A stretch of 48,649 bases of DNA, taken from Paraburkholderia diazotrophica. GTDB taxonomy: Bacteria > Pseudomonadota > Gammaproteobacteria > Burkholderiales > Burkholderiaceae. The notes under the pieces were generated by a model, which was not told the DNA's origin, searched no databases, and worked only from the letters and a program-made list of their open reading frames with translations. The DNA lies in assembly GCF_900108945.1 (NCBI RefSeq), contig NZ_FNYE01000052.1, forward strand, positions 1 to 48,649, in the 5' to 3' direction. Shown here one piece after another: positions 35,418 to 44,745 of this stretch (position 1 is the first letter of the stretch; each line of letters begins with the position of its first letter). Position numbers and translations under genes: made by a program.

Positions 35418-36800
35418 TTAGTGGGTCGCGACGGGTTGGCGCGTGCCTGTTAGCGTCTTCAGGAACGCTACGATTGCGTTGACATCCGAGTCCGACAATT
35501 GCTTACCGACCTGATACGTCGCCATGTCACGCACAGCTTCGTGCAGATTGGTACGGCTGCCGTCGTGAAAATATGGCGCGGTCAGTTCCACGTTGCGCAG
35601 CGTCGGCGTCTTGAACGCATGGCGGTCGAGCGCGTCGTTCGTAACGTTCGCCCGACCGTTATCCGCGGTGGAGGTATAGCCCCGCGCGGCGAAGTAGTCG
35701 GCCGCGAGGCCCATTCGCTCGAACGACCGCCCGCCCAGATTCTTGCCAACATGACAGGTCGCGCAATGGTTCGCCTTGAATAAGTGGTAGCCGCGCAGTT
35801 CTTCGCTATTCAGCGCATGCCTGTCGCCGCGCAAGTAAGCATCGAAGCGACTCGGCGTTAGCAGTGTCGTCTCATATTGGGCGATCGCGTCTGTGATGTT
35901 CGCGCCCGACCAACCGTCCCGGTACACCGTCAGGAACTGTTGTGTCAGTGACGAGTCCTGCTTCAGCTTATCGATGATTTCACTCCATGACCTAGACGCC
36001 ATTTCGACCGGATTCAGCGGTGGACCCCCCGCCTGTTCCTGCAGCGTGGCAGCGCGACCGTCCCAGAACTGCTTGTCGTTGAGCGCCGCGTTGAACACCG
36101 TCGGCGCGTTGACCAAGCCCAACTGTCCGCCCACACCGGACGAAACCCTCTTTCCGTCTACGCCCCCTGTCGACAGCGTGTGGCAGCTTGCACACGATAT
36201 CGTGTTGTCCGCCGATAGTCGGACATCGTTGAAGAGCTGCCTTCCAAGCGCGACCTTACCCGTGTCGGTCGGCAAAGAATCTGGCAACGGTTGCACAGGC
36301 TCGTTAGCGAATTCCGGTGCAACGCCGCGCGTCGCATATGCGCGGCGTTGTGACGCTATCCAGTCGAGCAGTGCGCGTTGATCGTCGGTCCTCAGTCCGG
36401 TTGTCCAGTGTACGAGGCGGAACAACTTTGGTGGCATGGCGAGTTCGTTCACAACGGTTTCCAGCTTCGCAAGATCGGCTTCGGGAGCTGGCATGCCGCT
36501 TTCGAGCGCCGCGTACAGGCTGTCGATGCGGAAGTAGGCGAGTCCAGTTTGCCTGTCATGTTCGGCTAGCTGACGAATGCCTGGTAGCGCGGCATAGTTA
36601 GGTAGGACAGCTTTCCTCGAATGGCAGTAATAGCATGCGTTACGATCTAACACGTCGCGTACGCCGAACGCTTGTGGGGATACGGCCGGCCTCGCGACCG
36701 CTCTCTCCGCATAGTCCTTGTCGTGTACATACGCGATACCGCTAATACTGAGATAGCCAACCAGCACGAAGGCGATCGACGCGATCAGAAGTTTCTTCAC
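35418..36800 (-). CDS. Tri-heme cytochrome c peroxidase (YhjA/quinol peroxidase type)
   Basis: A 460-residue periplasm-facing peroxidase reducing H2O2 to water. An N-terminal helix (LLIASIAFVLVGYLSISGIA) acts as membrane anchor. Three heme-binding sites are seen: CYYCH (~57-61) in the extra N-terminal domain, then CASCH and CATCH of the classical di-heme core. The Met/His ligand regions (TPTLRNVELTAPYFHDGS) are in place. The extra heme domain is typical of membrane-bound quinol-linked peroxidases. The start is GTG 36800 with AGGAG 5 nt upstream. It faces the hydrogenase operon end. Its quinol could be supplied by the hydrogenase, but that is inference. Confidence 0.9.
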   Translation of the reverse strand: MKKLLIASIAFVLVGYLSISGIAYVHDKDYAERAVARPAVSPQAFGVRDVLDRNACYYCHSRKAVLPNYAALPGIRQLAEHDRQTGLAYFRIDSLYAALESGMPAPEADLAKLETVVNELAMPPKLFRLVHWTTGLRTDDQRALLDWIASQRRAYATRGVAPEFANEPVQPLPDSLPTDTGKVALGRQLFNDVRLSADNTISCASCHTLSTGGVDGKRVSSGVGGQLGLVNAPTVFNAALNDKQFWDGRAATLQEQAGGPPLNPVEMASRSWSEIIDKLKQDSSLTQQFLTVYRDGWSGANITDAIAQYETTLLTPSRFDAYLRGDRHALNSEELRGYHLFKANHCATCHVGKNLGGRSFERMGLAADYFAARGYTSTADNGRANVTNDALDRHAFKTPTLRNVELTAPYFHDGSRTNLHEAVRDMATYQVGKQLSDSDVNAIVAFLKTLTGTRQPVATH

Positions 36801-37199
36801 TTGCTCTCCTGTTTGATCTTGATCGGAATTCGTTAACGTCTACTTCGGACAGTTGATATCAGCTGCCAAGCGACGACGCGCCGACCACACAGAAGACACA
36901 GCACTTGAACGTTACGGCAAGTCAGGTGTCTGCAATATCCGCTCGATGCAATCCATCTCTGCATGCGCTCGCACGTTGTATATCCGCTCAGTCTGTGTCA
37001 GTTCGGGCGGATATTGGCCGAGCTGGGAATTTGATCATTCGACTGTGTGATCATTCGACGGTGCATCGCTGAGCGCTCAAACTGTTGCTGGTGCAGGCCC
37101 GCCGTGAAGAAGTGATGTGCAGTTGGTTGAATGATCTACCACAAAGCCTCGTTCCGCCATCATGTCTTCGGAGATTGCGGCTTTAGCACATAAGAAATG
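36801..37199. other. Non-coding debris with a short IS6 scar
   Basis: About 400 bp without a gene. At 37045-37085 DHSTVHR followed by ALKLL recalls the IS6 transposase helix-turn-helix. The rest is unassigned and includes the promoter region of the peroxidase gene. Confidence 0.45.
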
Positions 37200-37320
37200 T
37201 AGCGCCATGATCAGGCGCTCATTGCTGTCGCCCGACGACGCTGCGACGTCCTGTTCGCCAGGCTGCGCGACGGCACACTCTATCTACCAACCAAAATCCG
37301 GCCCTACTGCTTGACGATCT
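37200..37320 (+). mobile_element. IS110-family transposase C-terminal fragment
   Basis: The plus strand encodes RHDQALIAVARRRCDVLFAR followed by LRDGTLYLPT. This matches the C-terminal end of IS110/IS116/IS902-type transposases. No N-terminal part is attached. Confidence 0.6.
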
Positions 37321-37558
37321 CGTATCAGTCGATTCATCCGTCGAACTTCGTCGCGAGCCGAATCAGATATGCCCCCAAAACCTCAACGTGACAACATCCT
37401 CGCCGCATGCTTGACGGGACAGATGCTAACCGCAGGTCATGCCTGATACAAGTGAATGTTGATTAAATTCGCATAAGGCAAATTTATATTGATCGGAAAG
37501 GCTACAATTGAATCAATTGCTCGGACTCTCGCCCTTTATATAAATCATTTCATTTGAT

Positions 37559-37875
37559 CAGGCCGGCAAAGGCCAATATACCTGAGCTCGCTCAGGTGAT
37601 CCACATTTTCGTCAAAAGCGGTTGCACGCGTAAACAAGCACGCCCAGAACAGCCACTAACCGACCCGTAGGCGAGAACGCCGGCTGTGTGGTTGTCGCGA
37701 TGCACGTCGCGCGCAGGCATTTCTTTCACGCTTCGGCCCGATCCGTCAGCGCTTCGCCAGATAGCAGATGAACGCTGCACGACATCGCTTCATACTCAAA
37801 GAACGCCTCCGCACTCGGCATGGTTGGACTGTCTCTTCCGCAGTCGATACAGATCTGATAAGAATAACGTTTTTT
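37559..37875 (+). repeat. IS6 transposase 3' end, copy 1 of a diverged direct repeat
   Basis: This ~315-bp block aligns with 43051-43353 at roughly 85-90% identity by eye. Both encode the IS6 C-terminus in broken frames (HFRQKRLHA; RFGPIRQRF-type; ARHRxILKExL). Copy 1 ends inside the pirin gene fragment, so the element truncated that gene. Confidence 0.7.
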
Positions 37876-38208
37876 GCACCAAACAGTTGGCCTACAACAG
37901 CCAACTTGACAACGCCCTTCCAATGGTTGTATTCGCTGTGCGCCACACCGGTGCCGGCGCTCATCAACTGGATGCCGCCCCGCACGATCACCGTGCCATC
38001 GTGTCCGAGCGCGCCTTCGAGCACGTACGAAACGATCTTCATGTCGCGATGCCGATGCTCGCCGAAGCCCCGCGTCGGCGCCAAACGGTCGTAGTTAGCC
38101 ACCAGCAGGTCGGAAAAGCCGTTCTGCTTCGGGTCGTGATAGTGCGCGAACAAAAAGTATGACGCGAGCGGAGCCAGCCGTGTTCCGCGCGTGTCTGATT
38201 TCGAACAT
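37876..38208 (-). pseudogene. Pirin-family protein, truncated and frameshifted
   Basis: After an AAGGAG site, ATG 38208 opens MFEIRHARN. A frameshift near 38180 moves to TRLAPLASYFLFAHYHDPKQ, then GFGEHRHRDMKIVSYVLEGA and MSAGTGVAHSEYNHWKG. These are the metal-binding histidine motifs of pirin (quercetinase-like bicupin). The C-terminal half is lost to the IS6 fragment at 37875. Confidence 0.8.
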
Positions 38209-38257
38209 GCTGTTTTCTCCTTGAGTTTTGTCGTGTGATCCAGACCAGATGTTTGGC

Positions 38258-38460
38258 TGCGATCCCTGAACCAGCCCCGGTTATCTGCGTCGGCGTGGCA
38301 GCCCGGCCGGTGCCCGCCGATCTCGCGAACCATGAATGTCTGCTGTACGGCCACAGCGGCGCGGTCAGCCGGGAGTTCAGCGTCGACGGCGCGATGAAAA
38401 GGTCGAGGCGCGTGGGCCGTTGCGCGCCAATAACGGTTCTGTCGCGCTAAGACGTCGAGA
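38258..38460 (+). pseudogene. LysR-type regulator fragment (effector domain)
   Basis: Codons for ADLANHECLLYGHSGAVSRE, then after a frameshift VEARGPLRANNGSV, match the middle of a LysR effector-binding domain. Neither the DNA-binding domain nor the C-terminus is present. It lies head to head with the pirin relic, a common pairing, so the two probably formed one regulated unit. Confidence 0.5.
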
Positions 38461-38574
38461 TAAAAATTGTCGCCCGAGCATGGAAGACGAATAGGACCGC
38501 GATGACACGGAAAGCGGCACGCGAGATGCTGGCAGCAGGCGTCGGTAAAGTATTGCAGCAGGTACATTATCCGC

Positions 38575-39060
38575 TCGACGTAATCCTGTTGCGTGTGCGT
38601 TGGTATGTGGCTATGCGTTGAGTCTGCGCGACCTCTAGGAAATGATGGCCGAGCGTGGGGTTGATGTCGACCATTCGACGGTGCACCACTGGGCCCTCAA
38701 GTTGCTGCCGCTATTTGAGAAAGCGTTCTGCTGTTGCAAGCGACCGCCGGGAAGAGCTGGCGCATGGACGCGACCTATATCAAGGTTAGGCAGCCAGTGA
38801 AAGTACTTGTAGGTGCGGCGGATAAAGCCGGTAACACGGTTGGCTTCTTGCTGCGCGCCCGGCGCAGAACCGGGTCGTGCTCGAGGCCCTGAACGCCGGA
38901 TGGGAAACGCCGATGGGAATTTGGCAGATCCAGTACCTGAACAACATCGCGGAGCAGGACCATCACGAAATCAAGCACATCATTAGTACCTGTGATGGGC
39001 TTCAAGGATTTCCGTTGCGCGCGCATCATCCTGTCCGGCATTGAGTCGATGCACATCTTC
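38575..39060 (+). mobile_element. IS6-family transposase relic
   Basis: In shifting frames the strand reads YALSLRDLEEMMAERGVDVD, HSTVHHWALKLLP, WRMDATYIKVRQPVKVLVGA (first catalytic Asp), AADKAGNTVGFLL, IWQIQYLNNIAEQDHHEIK (catalytic Glu region), and GFKDFRCARIILSGIESMH. Stops, frameshifts and an internal deletion make it dead. It ends just before the acdS stop codon. Confidence 0.85.
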
Positions 39061-39083
39061 GCACAGGGCGGATGTGAACCCCG

Positions 39084-40100
39084 TCATCCGTCGCGGAAGA
39101 TAAAGCTATACGCGCTCAATGCCGGCACGCCGCCCAGATGCGCATACAGCACCTTCGAGCCTTCGGGAAATTCGCCGAGCCGCACCTTGTCGATCATTCC
39201 GTGCATCGACTTGCCTTCATAGACGGGGTCGGTCATCACGCCTTCGAGCCGCGCGCATAGACGAATCGCGTCCAGCGTGCCCTCGTTCGGCAGGCCGTAT
39301 TCGGGGCCGCCATAGCGCGTATCGAGCACGACATCCTGTGCGGTGATGTCGCGGCCCAGATCGACCCGTTCCGCAGTGTGCTTCGCGATTCGCGTGATCT
39401 GCTCGCGCGTCTGCTCGGGTTTCGCGGATGCATCGATGCCGATCACGCGATCCGCGCGCCCATCGGCCGCGAAGCCGACGATCATCCCCGCCTGCGTGCT
39501 GCCCGTCACCGAGCACACGACGATGTAGTCGAACTTGAAACCAAGCTCAGCTTCCTGCTGGCGCACTTCTTCCGCGAAACCGACGAAGCCGAGACCGCCG
39601 AGCGGATGTTCCGAGCAGCCGGCGGGAATCGGATACGGCTTGCCGCCCGCGGCACGCACGCTGTCGAGCGCCTCTTCCCAGCTCCTGCGAATGCCGATGT
39701 CGAAGCCGTCGGGCACGAGCCGCACGTCGGCGCCCATGATGCGCGACATCTGGATATTGCCGACGCGGTCATACACGGCGTCGTAGTAGTTGACCCAGTT
39801 CTCCTGCACGAGCACGCACTTCATGCCCAGATGAGCGGCGACGGCAGCGACCTGGCGCGTCTGGTTCGACTGGATGCCGCCGATCGACACGAGCGTATCG
39901 CAGCCTTGCGCAAGCGCGTCGGGGATCAGGTATTCGAGCTTGCGCGTCTTGTTGCCGCCGAACGCAAGGCCGCTGTTGCAGTCCTCGCGTTTCGCGTAAA
40001 GCTCGACCTTGCCGCCGAGATGCTGCGAGAGCCGCTTGAGCGGCTGGATCGGCGTGGGTCCGAAGGTGAGCGGGTAGCGCGCGAATCGTTGCAGGTTCAT
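39084..40100 (-). CDS. acdS: 1-aminocyclopropane-1-carboxylate (ACC) deaminase
   Basis: A 338-residue PLP enzyme that splits ACC, the plant ethylene precursor, into 2-oxobutyrate and ammonia. The PLP lysine lies in FGGNKTRKLEYL and the active-site serine region in SIGGIQSNQTRQV. Glu295 (VYEGKS) and Leu322 (AHLGG), which separate true ACC deaminases from D-cysteine desulfhydrases, are at exactly the expected positions. GGAG precedes the ATG. It suggests a plant-associated lifestyle. No acdR (Lrp-type) regulator is seen upstream, where an IS5 fragment lies instead. Confidence 0.95.
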   Translation of the reverse strand: MNLQRFARYPLTFGPTPIQPLKRLSQHLGGKVELYAKREDCNSGLAFGGNKTRKLEYLIPDALAQGCDTLVSIGGIQSNQTRQVAAVAAHLGMKCVLVQENWVNYYDAVYDRVGNIQMSRIMGADVRLVPDGFDIGIRRSWEEALDSVRAAGGKPYPIPAGCSEHPLGGLGFVGFAEEVRQQEAELGFKFDYIVVCSVTGSTQAGMIVGFAADGRADRVIGIDASAKPEQTREQITRIAKHTAERVDLGRDITAQDVVLDTRYGGPEYGLPNEGTLDAIRLCARLEGVMTDPVYEGKSMHGMIDKVRLGEFPEGSKVLYAHLGGVPALSAYSFIFRDG

Positions 40101-40159
40101 CGTGGCTCCGTGTAAGTGATTTTCGCGAGTTCATGGTATGAGGCCAGCTCAAAAATGAG

Positions 40160-40400
40160 ACTCTGCTCGTTTGAATATGTTCCCGCAGACAAGCGAGCAA
40201 GCGAATTTGAAGAATGCTTCGTGAATATCGCTACAACGATTGAAGCAGATCCAAAGACGCTGGGAAGTCGCAGAGCCACGAGTGAGTCCGTCTACCATCC
40301 AGCGAAATTTGCCGGAACTGCTGCCATGTTTAGATCGATGCCGAGCAATCACTGGATTGATGCGACGATCACCGGCTGGCGATATGTATCGGAGTCGCAA
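40160..40400 (-). mobile_element. IS5-family transposase C-terminal fragment
   Basis: The minus strand encodes KHGSSSGKFRWMVDGLTRGS and DIHEAFFKFACSLVCG. This matches the VVERTFxWL...ADIHEAFLxLAC C-terminal region of IS5-family transposases, with several core residues changed. It sits directly upstream of acdS and may have replaced its normal regulatory region. Confidence 0.6.
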
Positions 40401-41371
40401 CCGCGATCGCCGTAAATTACCTTGGGCTTGCGAAGCGAGGTTCTTTCGCGTTAACGAAAGACCTAGTGAGCGCTCATTCTTTCCCGCTGCCTTCTCTAGC
40501 ATTCGATCTTCCCCCATGATCGAATGCTTACAAACCAAATGGCGAATTTCGCACATGAGCGGTTCGCATGAAAACATGCATTGGGGATACCAATCCGGCT
40601 GACAGCGTTGCGCGATGTCAGCAGCAGGAGATAGCACATTCACTGTAAGTCGGCCCATCGTTCGACCATGGCTGCATGGGCGGGTTTATCTGCGGGCAGC
40701 GTGATGAAAGGCTCGCCGTACCTTAAGGGGAGCACCGGGTTGACCTCGGTAGAAGGTCGCCGGTGCAGTTGTGCACCAACGTCCCGGTATTGAGCCTAAG
40801 TCGGCATAACCTATGCTTTGAAAGTGTAAAGCGATTTTAGGCCCGCGCAAGAGGGTCTCCGACGCCATACGCCAGCGCGCCTCGCGGTACGACGCTGATT
40901 ACGAACAATCTCAAGCGACCGCTTGGCGCTGATGCTGCCCGTGACCTCGGCGAGGACCTGGTGCCGCGCGGGCAGGAGCCTCATCACCGTAATGTTTATG
41001 CAACGGCAAAGCATGGAACTGAACCAAAGGGATAAAGGTGGTCATCATCGCGGCGGCCTGAAGCGGCTTAGGAATGGCTACAGCTGCCGAGCCAGCCAAC
41101 GAAGGATGTTGCCTGTCTATCCGTGGGCGCGATAATGTTCGGCCAAACGCAGCCGTAGACAGACTCCGCGACAAAAATAACGAGGTCATTGCACACATCA
41201 CCGATGTAACGAATTCCGGTGATGCGTCATCGGGTTACCGAGACTGCAAAGCATCTCGGCAAATCGGATAACAAATTGCGGCGGGGTTCCTGACGACGGC
41301 TTGCAATTCGCACCCGCTCCCGCGGGTAAAAGAAAAGTATGCAACAACTACGTTAGATAGGATAACGAATC
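40401..41371. other. Region with little recognisable content
   Basis: About 970 bp before the porin gene. At 40640-40740 the minus strand ends PLRYGEPFITLPADKPAHAA and then MVERWADLQ before a TGA. This may be the last residues of a periplasmic solute-binding protein. Nothing else is assignable. The last ~100 bp should contain the porin promoter. Confidence 0.4.
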
Positions 41372-42532
41372 GTGGTAGTAAAATCGGTCTGTGTAGCTTT
41401 ATTCGGTGTGTGCTCACTCGCTCAGGCACAAAATAGTGTGACTCTGTACGGGGTTCTCGACGAAGGAATCATGTACCAAAGCAACGTTGCCGGCGGAAAG
41501 AGGGTTTCGCTTGATTCGCTTTCTGGTGTCATGGGAAGTCGGTGGGGCGTGACCGGTGTCGAGGACCTCGGCGGCGCTTTGCACGCGATTTTCACCCTTG
41601 AGTCGGGTGTGAACTTAAATAACGGTCAGGCTGCTCAGGGCGGCCTGCTTTTTGGTCGTCAGGCCTTCGTCGGTGTCAAAAGCGACAACTGGGGTAGCCT
41701 GACATTTGGACGTCAATACGACATGATTTTCTACTTCCCCGAGCCACTCACTGCCGAAGCGCTCGTGGGAGGCGCGCCCGCCGGGCACCCAGGGGACGGG
41801 GACAATGCGTGCAACACAGTTCGACTGAACAACTCAGTACGATACATGAGCGCTGACATCCGCGGCGTGAACTTCGGGGGGGAGTATAGCTTTGGTGGCG
41901 TTGCGGGTAATTTTACATCTACCAGCGGCTATTCCGTAGGTGCCGGGTACACGAACGGGCCATTAAAACTGGGGGCAGCATTCGAGTATTTTAAGAACCC
42001 CACCGCAGCGCCAAGCACAGGCTTTTTTACTTCCTATAGGACTGGAGGTTCTCCTCTTCAGGGCGCCCTGAACAAGGGATATGTTCCCGCTAAAGCGTAC
42101 CAGTCGGCAGTCGTAGGAGCCAATTACACGATCGGCCCGGTTATCTTGGCAGCGTCGTTCTCCAACGTCCAATACGCAAATCTCGGCCCGTCGCTCGCAG
42201 AGGGAACGGCGATATTCAACAATTACGACGTTGGAATAATGTATCGTTTCAACCCAACTTGGACTGTCGCTGTATCATACGACTACTTACATTCGAATGG
42301 CGTTCAAAACGCTGCCGGCCACATAATCGGGAACCAGCATTTCAATCAGGTAACGATTTCAACCGACTACTTCCTGTCGAAACGCATCGATGTTTATTTC
42401 GGAATTGGTTGGCAGCAAGCATCGGGAACATCGTCTCTCGGAACGCCCGCTGCTGCCAACATCGCCAACATGAACGATTCATCCAACAATCGCCAGGTCC
42501 TTGCTCGCGCTGCCATCCGTCACAAGTTCTGA
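41372..42532 (+). CDS. Gram-negative outer-membrane porin
   Basis: A 386-residue trimeric-type porin of the Burkholderia/Bordetella group. A signal peptide ends in SLAQAQ. The mature start is NSVTLYGVLDEGIMYQSN. RWGVTGVEDLGGALHAIFTL and FGRQAFVGVKSDNWGSLTFG are standard beta strands, and the C-terminal Phe (RAAIRHKF) is the Bam recognition residue. The start is GTG 41372 with AGGA upstream. The N-terminus is a few residues shorter than usual. It gives passive uptake of small hydrophilic solutes. The gene is AT-richer than the hydrogenase operon. Confidence 0.92.
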   Translation: MVVKSVCVALFGVCSLAQAQNSVTLYGVLDEGIMYQSNVAGGKRVSLDSLSGVMGSRWGVTGVEDLGGALHAIFTLESGVNLNNGQAAQGGLLFGRQAFVGVKSDNWGSLTFGRQYDMIFYFPEPLTAEALVGGAPAGHPGDGDNACNTVRLNNSVRYMSADIRGVNFGGEYSFGGVAGNFTSTSGYSVGAGYTNGPLKLGAAFEYFKNPTAAPSTGFFTSYRTGGSPLQGALNKGYVPAKAYQSAVVGANYTIGPVILAASFSNVQYANLGPSLAEGTAIFNNYDVGIMYRFNPTWTVAVSYDYLHSNGVQNAAGHIIGNQHFNQVTISTDYFLSKRIDVYFGIGWQQASGTSSLGTPAAANIANMNDSSNNRQVLARAAIRHKF

Positions 42533-42595
42533 TTTGTGGCTAAGCCCACCTCATCACCCGAAGCGTAGATCACTCCCCTCGCGGTAATCCTCAAC

Positions 42596-43353
42596 GGCAC
42601 GGTCAGGTTGCTGGAGAGGTGACGGTAGAATGAACGAAATCGCTTTATCATGGTCACCGCTTCCCTGCGGTCGTTATCAGTTGGGCCCGTTCGCTGGTTC
42701 TGCCGGTTCAATCTGAGCCTGTGTGGCCTCGAGGAATTGTTGCTCGAGCGTGGTGTCGTGGACACGTACGAAACAATCCTTTGCCGGGGCGACAAGTTCG
42801 GCGCTGTACTCAGTGCGCCAAAGCGGCGCGGCGGAAGCCAGGCAGCATCTCGCATTTCGATGAGATGTTCATGACTCTCGCGCAGAGAGCCGTATCTGTT
42901 GTGGCGCGCGCTCGACGAGCATGGCGGGCGCCGAACTCGACGTGCTGGAGCAAAAGCGTCGCGGCAAGTCCGCAGCAAAGCGCCTTTTTCGGCGGGTACC
43001 GCGCTGGAACCCGGCGCCGCGCACAATCGTTACCGACCAGCTACGCAGTTATCCGGCCGGCAAACGCCGATATACCTGAGTAGCTCAAGTGACCCACGTT
43101 TTCGTCAAAAGCGGCTGCACGCGCAAACAAGCATGCCGAGAGCAGCCACTAACCGACCCGTAGGCGAGAACGCCGGATGCGTGGTAGAAATGCCTGCGCG
43201 CACTTTCACGCTTCGGCCCGATCCGTCAACGCTTCCCCAGACAGCAGATGAGCGCTGCACGTCATCGCGTCATACTAAAAGAATACCTCGGCATTCGGCA
43301 TCGCTGGACTGTCTCTTCCGCAGTCGATACAGTTAAGAATAATGATTTTTGCG
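42596..43353 (+). mobile_element. IS6-family element, nearly full-length but frameshifted
   Basis: It begins GGCACGGTCAGGTTGC, a terminal-repeat-like sequence also seen at 668. In broken frames it then encodes VVISWARSLVLPVQSEP-type N-terminus, GLEELLLERGVVDTYETILC, GAELDVLEQKRRGKSAAKRL, TIVTDQLRSYPAGKRRYT and RHRVILKEYLGIRHRWTV. This covers most of an IS6 transposase. The catalytic N-terminal Asp segment is disturbed. The 3' part (43051-43353) is the second copy of the repeat at 37559-37875. Confidence 0.85.
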
Positions 43354-44193
43354 ATGACCCGTTCTGAGCGACAGCCCCAGCGAGCGGGGCCTGTTTACAT
43401 GGTGGGCGATGTATCGATCGCGCGATGGATGCGATGACGCGGTGGTGGCCTGCGCGGAGGCACGGACCACGGTTCATAGTAGCGCCGGATCGGCTCACGA
43501 TACGCCGCGCTGAACCACAGGAACTATTCCGAGAGTAGGTGCTGGATCTCTGCGCGGCCGCCTTGTCGGAGAATTCCGGCAGCGTTGGCGTGCGCGGTAT
43601 GTCATCCGCTTGCCGGTTTCGAGCCTTCGTGTGTCTGGATTGCCCGGTTCATCGGAATTCCTCAATGGCCTGTTGCAGCAGTTCGTCGGGGATACGGTTC
43701 AGCGCCTTCGGTACGGCCAGCTGCATGGGGGCTGGCCCGCCTGCCGTGGCAACCTTCGTGAGGGCTCGGCGCGCCTCTCTTTCATTCCCGACACGGGCCG
43801 CGTTCACGACTAATTCCATGAAAGACAGCGACGCGCGCGTTGCCCGACATCCGCGCTGGATTCGATCGCCTGCCGATTTGAACCGAGCCGCTTGCGCGAA
43901 AGCTCGAGAAGCGGCGTGTTGACAGTCGCCGTCAGCCCCTTTCGCTGCCAAATCGTGGTGCTGCGAATCGAAAGTTTCCATGACATGTGTTTTGAGACGG
44001 ATGTACACGCATCTGAAGGATGTCAATTTTCAAGCACAAGCTATCGATATCGGTCGACAATGCCGACGAACTTGACAAAACTGACGCAATAATTCAGTGC
44101 ATGCCTCACAAATTCAGCATGGTACGAACCTTGCATTTTCGCTTAGCGAGCAACGCGGTCTGTCTTCCCAACCAATTATTGAGAAAAACTTCT
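43354..44193. other. Region without a confident gene
   Basis: About 840 bp. A minus-strand frame at 43649-43981 (start METFDSQHHDLAAKGADGDC, 110 residues, ending DELLQQAIEEFR) is alanine/arginine-rich and could be a small protein, but it has no ribosome-binding site and no family I recognise. A GCCCC/GGGGC hairpin near 43372 has no T-run. Confidence 0.35.
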
Positions 44194-44571
44194 ATGGTTG
44201 TTCAACGTTCGTCCCTTTTAGCAGAACCTGCGCATGATATGGCGACGCTCACGCCTCGAGCAGCAGAAAAAATCGCAGAACTGGTCAAACTGCAAGACGA
44301 GACGCAGATTTACATTCGTCTGCGCGCCGAAGTGCGTGGCTTCGACGATATAAGATATTTTATCGTGCTAGATGATTCAGTCGGTCATTCCGACATTAAG
44401 GTAAAAACGCAGGGCGTTGCCATATTTATTGATAACGCCAGCTTGAAGTATCTCGCGGGCGCCCAGATCGACTATGATGAGCGAGCACCCCACCCGTGCT
44501 TCGTGATCGATAGCCTGAACGAACAAACGTTTTGCGGTCACAGTAGTGCCTTTTCGACGTGTCCTCGTTGA
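44194..44571 (+). CDS. IscA/HesB-like protein lacking most ligand cysteines
   Basis: A 125-residue A-type Fe-S carrier-like protein. MATLTPRAAEKIAELVKLQD begins the fold. GVAIFIDNASLKYLAGAQID and YDERAPHPCFVIDSLNE match the IscA/ErpA core. The family needs one Cys in a GGCSG loop and two in a C-terminal CxC. Here the loop reads VRGFDDIRYF without Cys and the tail reads FCGHSS with only one Cys. It therefore probably cannot carry a cluster in the usual way. Start 44194 (MVVQRSS) was chosen as the closest ATG giving family length; the open frame continues to 44020. It stands alone, next to recombinase debris. Confidence 0.65.
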   Translation: MVVQRSSLLAEPAHDMATLTPRAAEKIAELVKLQDETQIYIRLRAEVRGFDDIRYFIVLDDSVGHSDIKVKTQGVAIFIDNASLKYLAGAQIDYDERAPHPCFVIDSLNEQTFCGHSSAFSTCPR

Positions 44572-44639
44572 AGTTGGAACGCGATAAAACGTTGCTCGTT
44601 GATTCGATTGGCGTCGTAGCGGAAACAAACGGTGGTGGT

Positions 44640-44745
44640 TGCGTCTCTCGCGGGCTCATGACGAAGATCTCTATGACCTACGCCACGAACTACGAGCGGC
44701 CACCTCGATCCTGACTTCAAACTTAGACTTCAATGACCAGATCAA
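44640..44745 (+). mobile_element. IstB-like (IS21) helper ATPase fragment
   Basis: Codons for EDLYDLRHELRAATSILTSN followed by LDFND resemble the sensor region of IstB-type transposition ATPases (DLxxERxxRxSTIxTSNLxF). The rest of the gene is missing. Confidence 0.4.

Noticed and set aside
40640..40740. Tail of a cyclohexadienyl dehydratase-like binding protein, as partner of chorismate mutase
   Set aside because: Only about 30 residues remain and the family cannot be fixed.
43360..43385. Possible terminator hairpin GCCCC/GGGGC
   Set aside because: Five-pair stem, no T-run, and no gene ends there.
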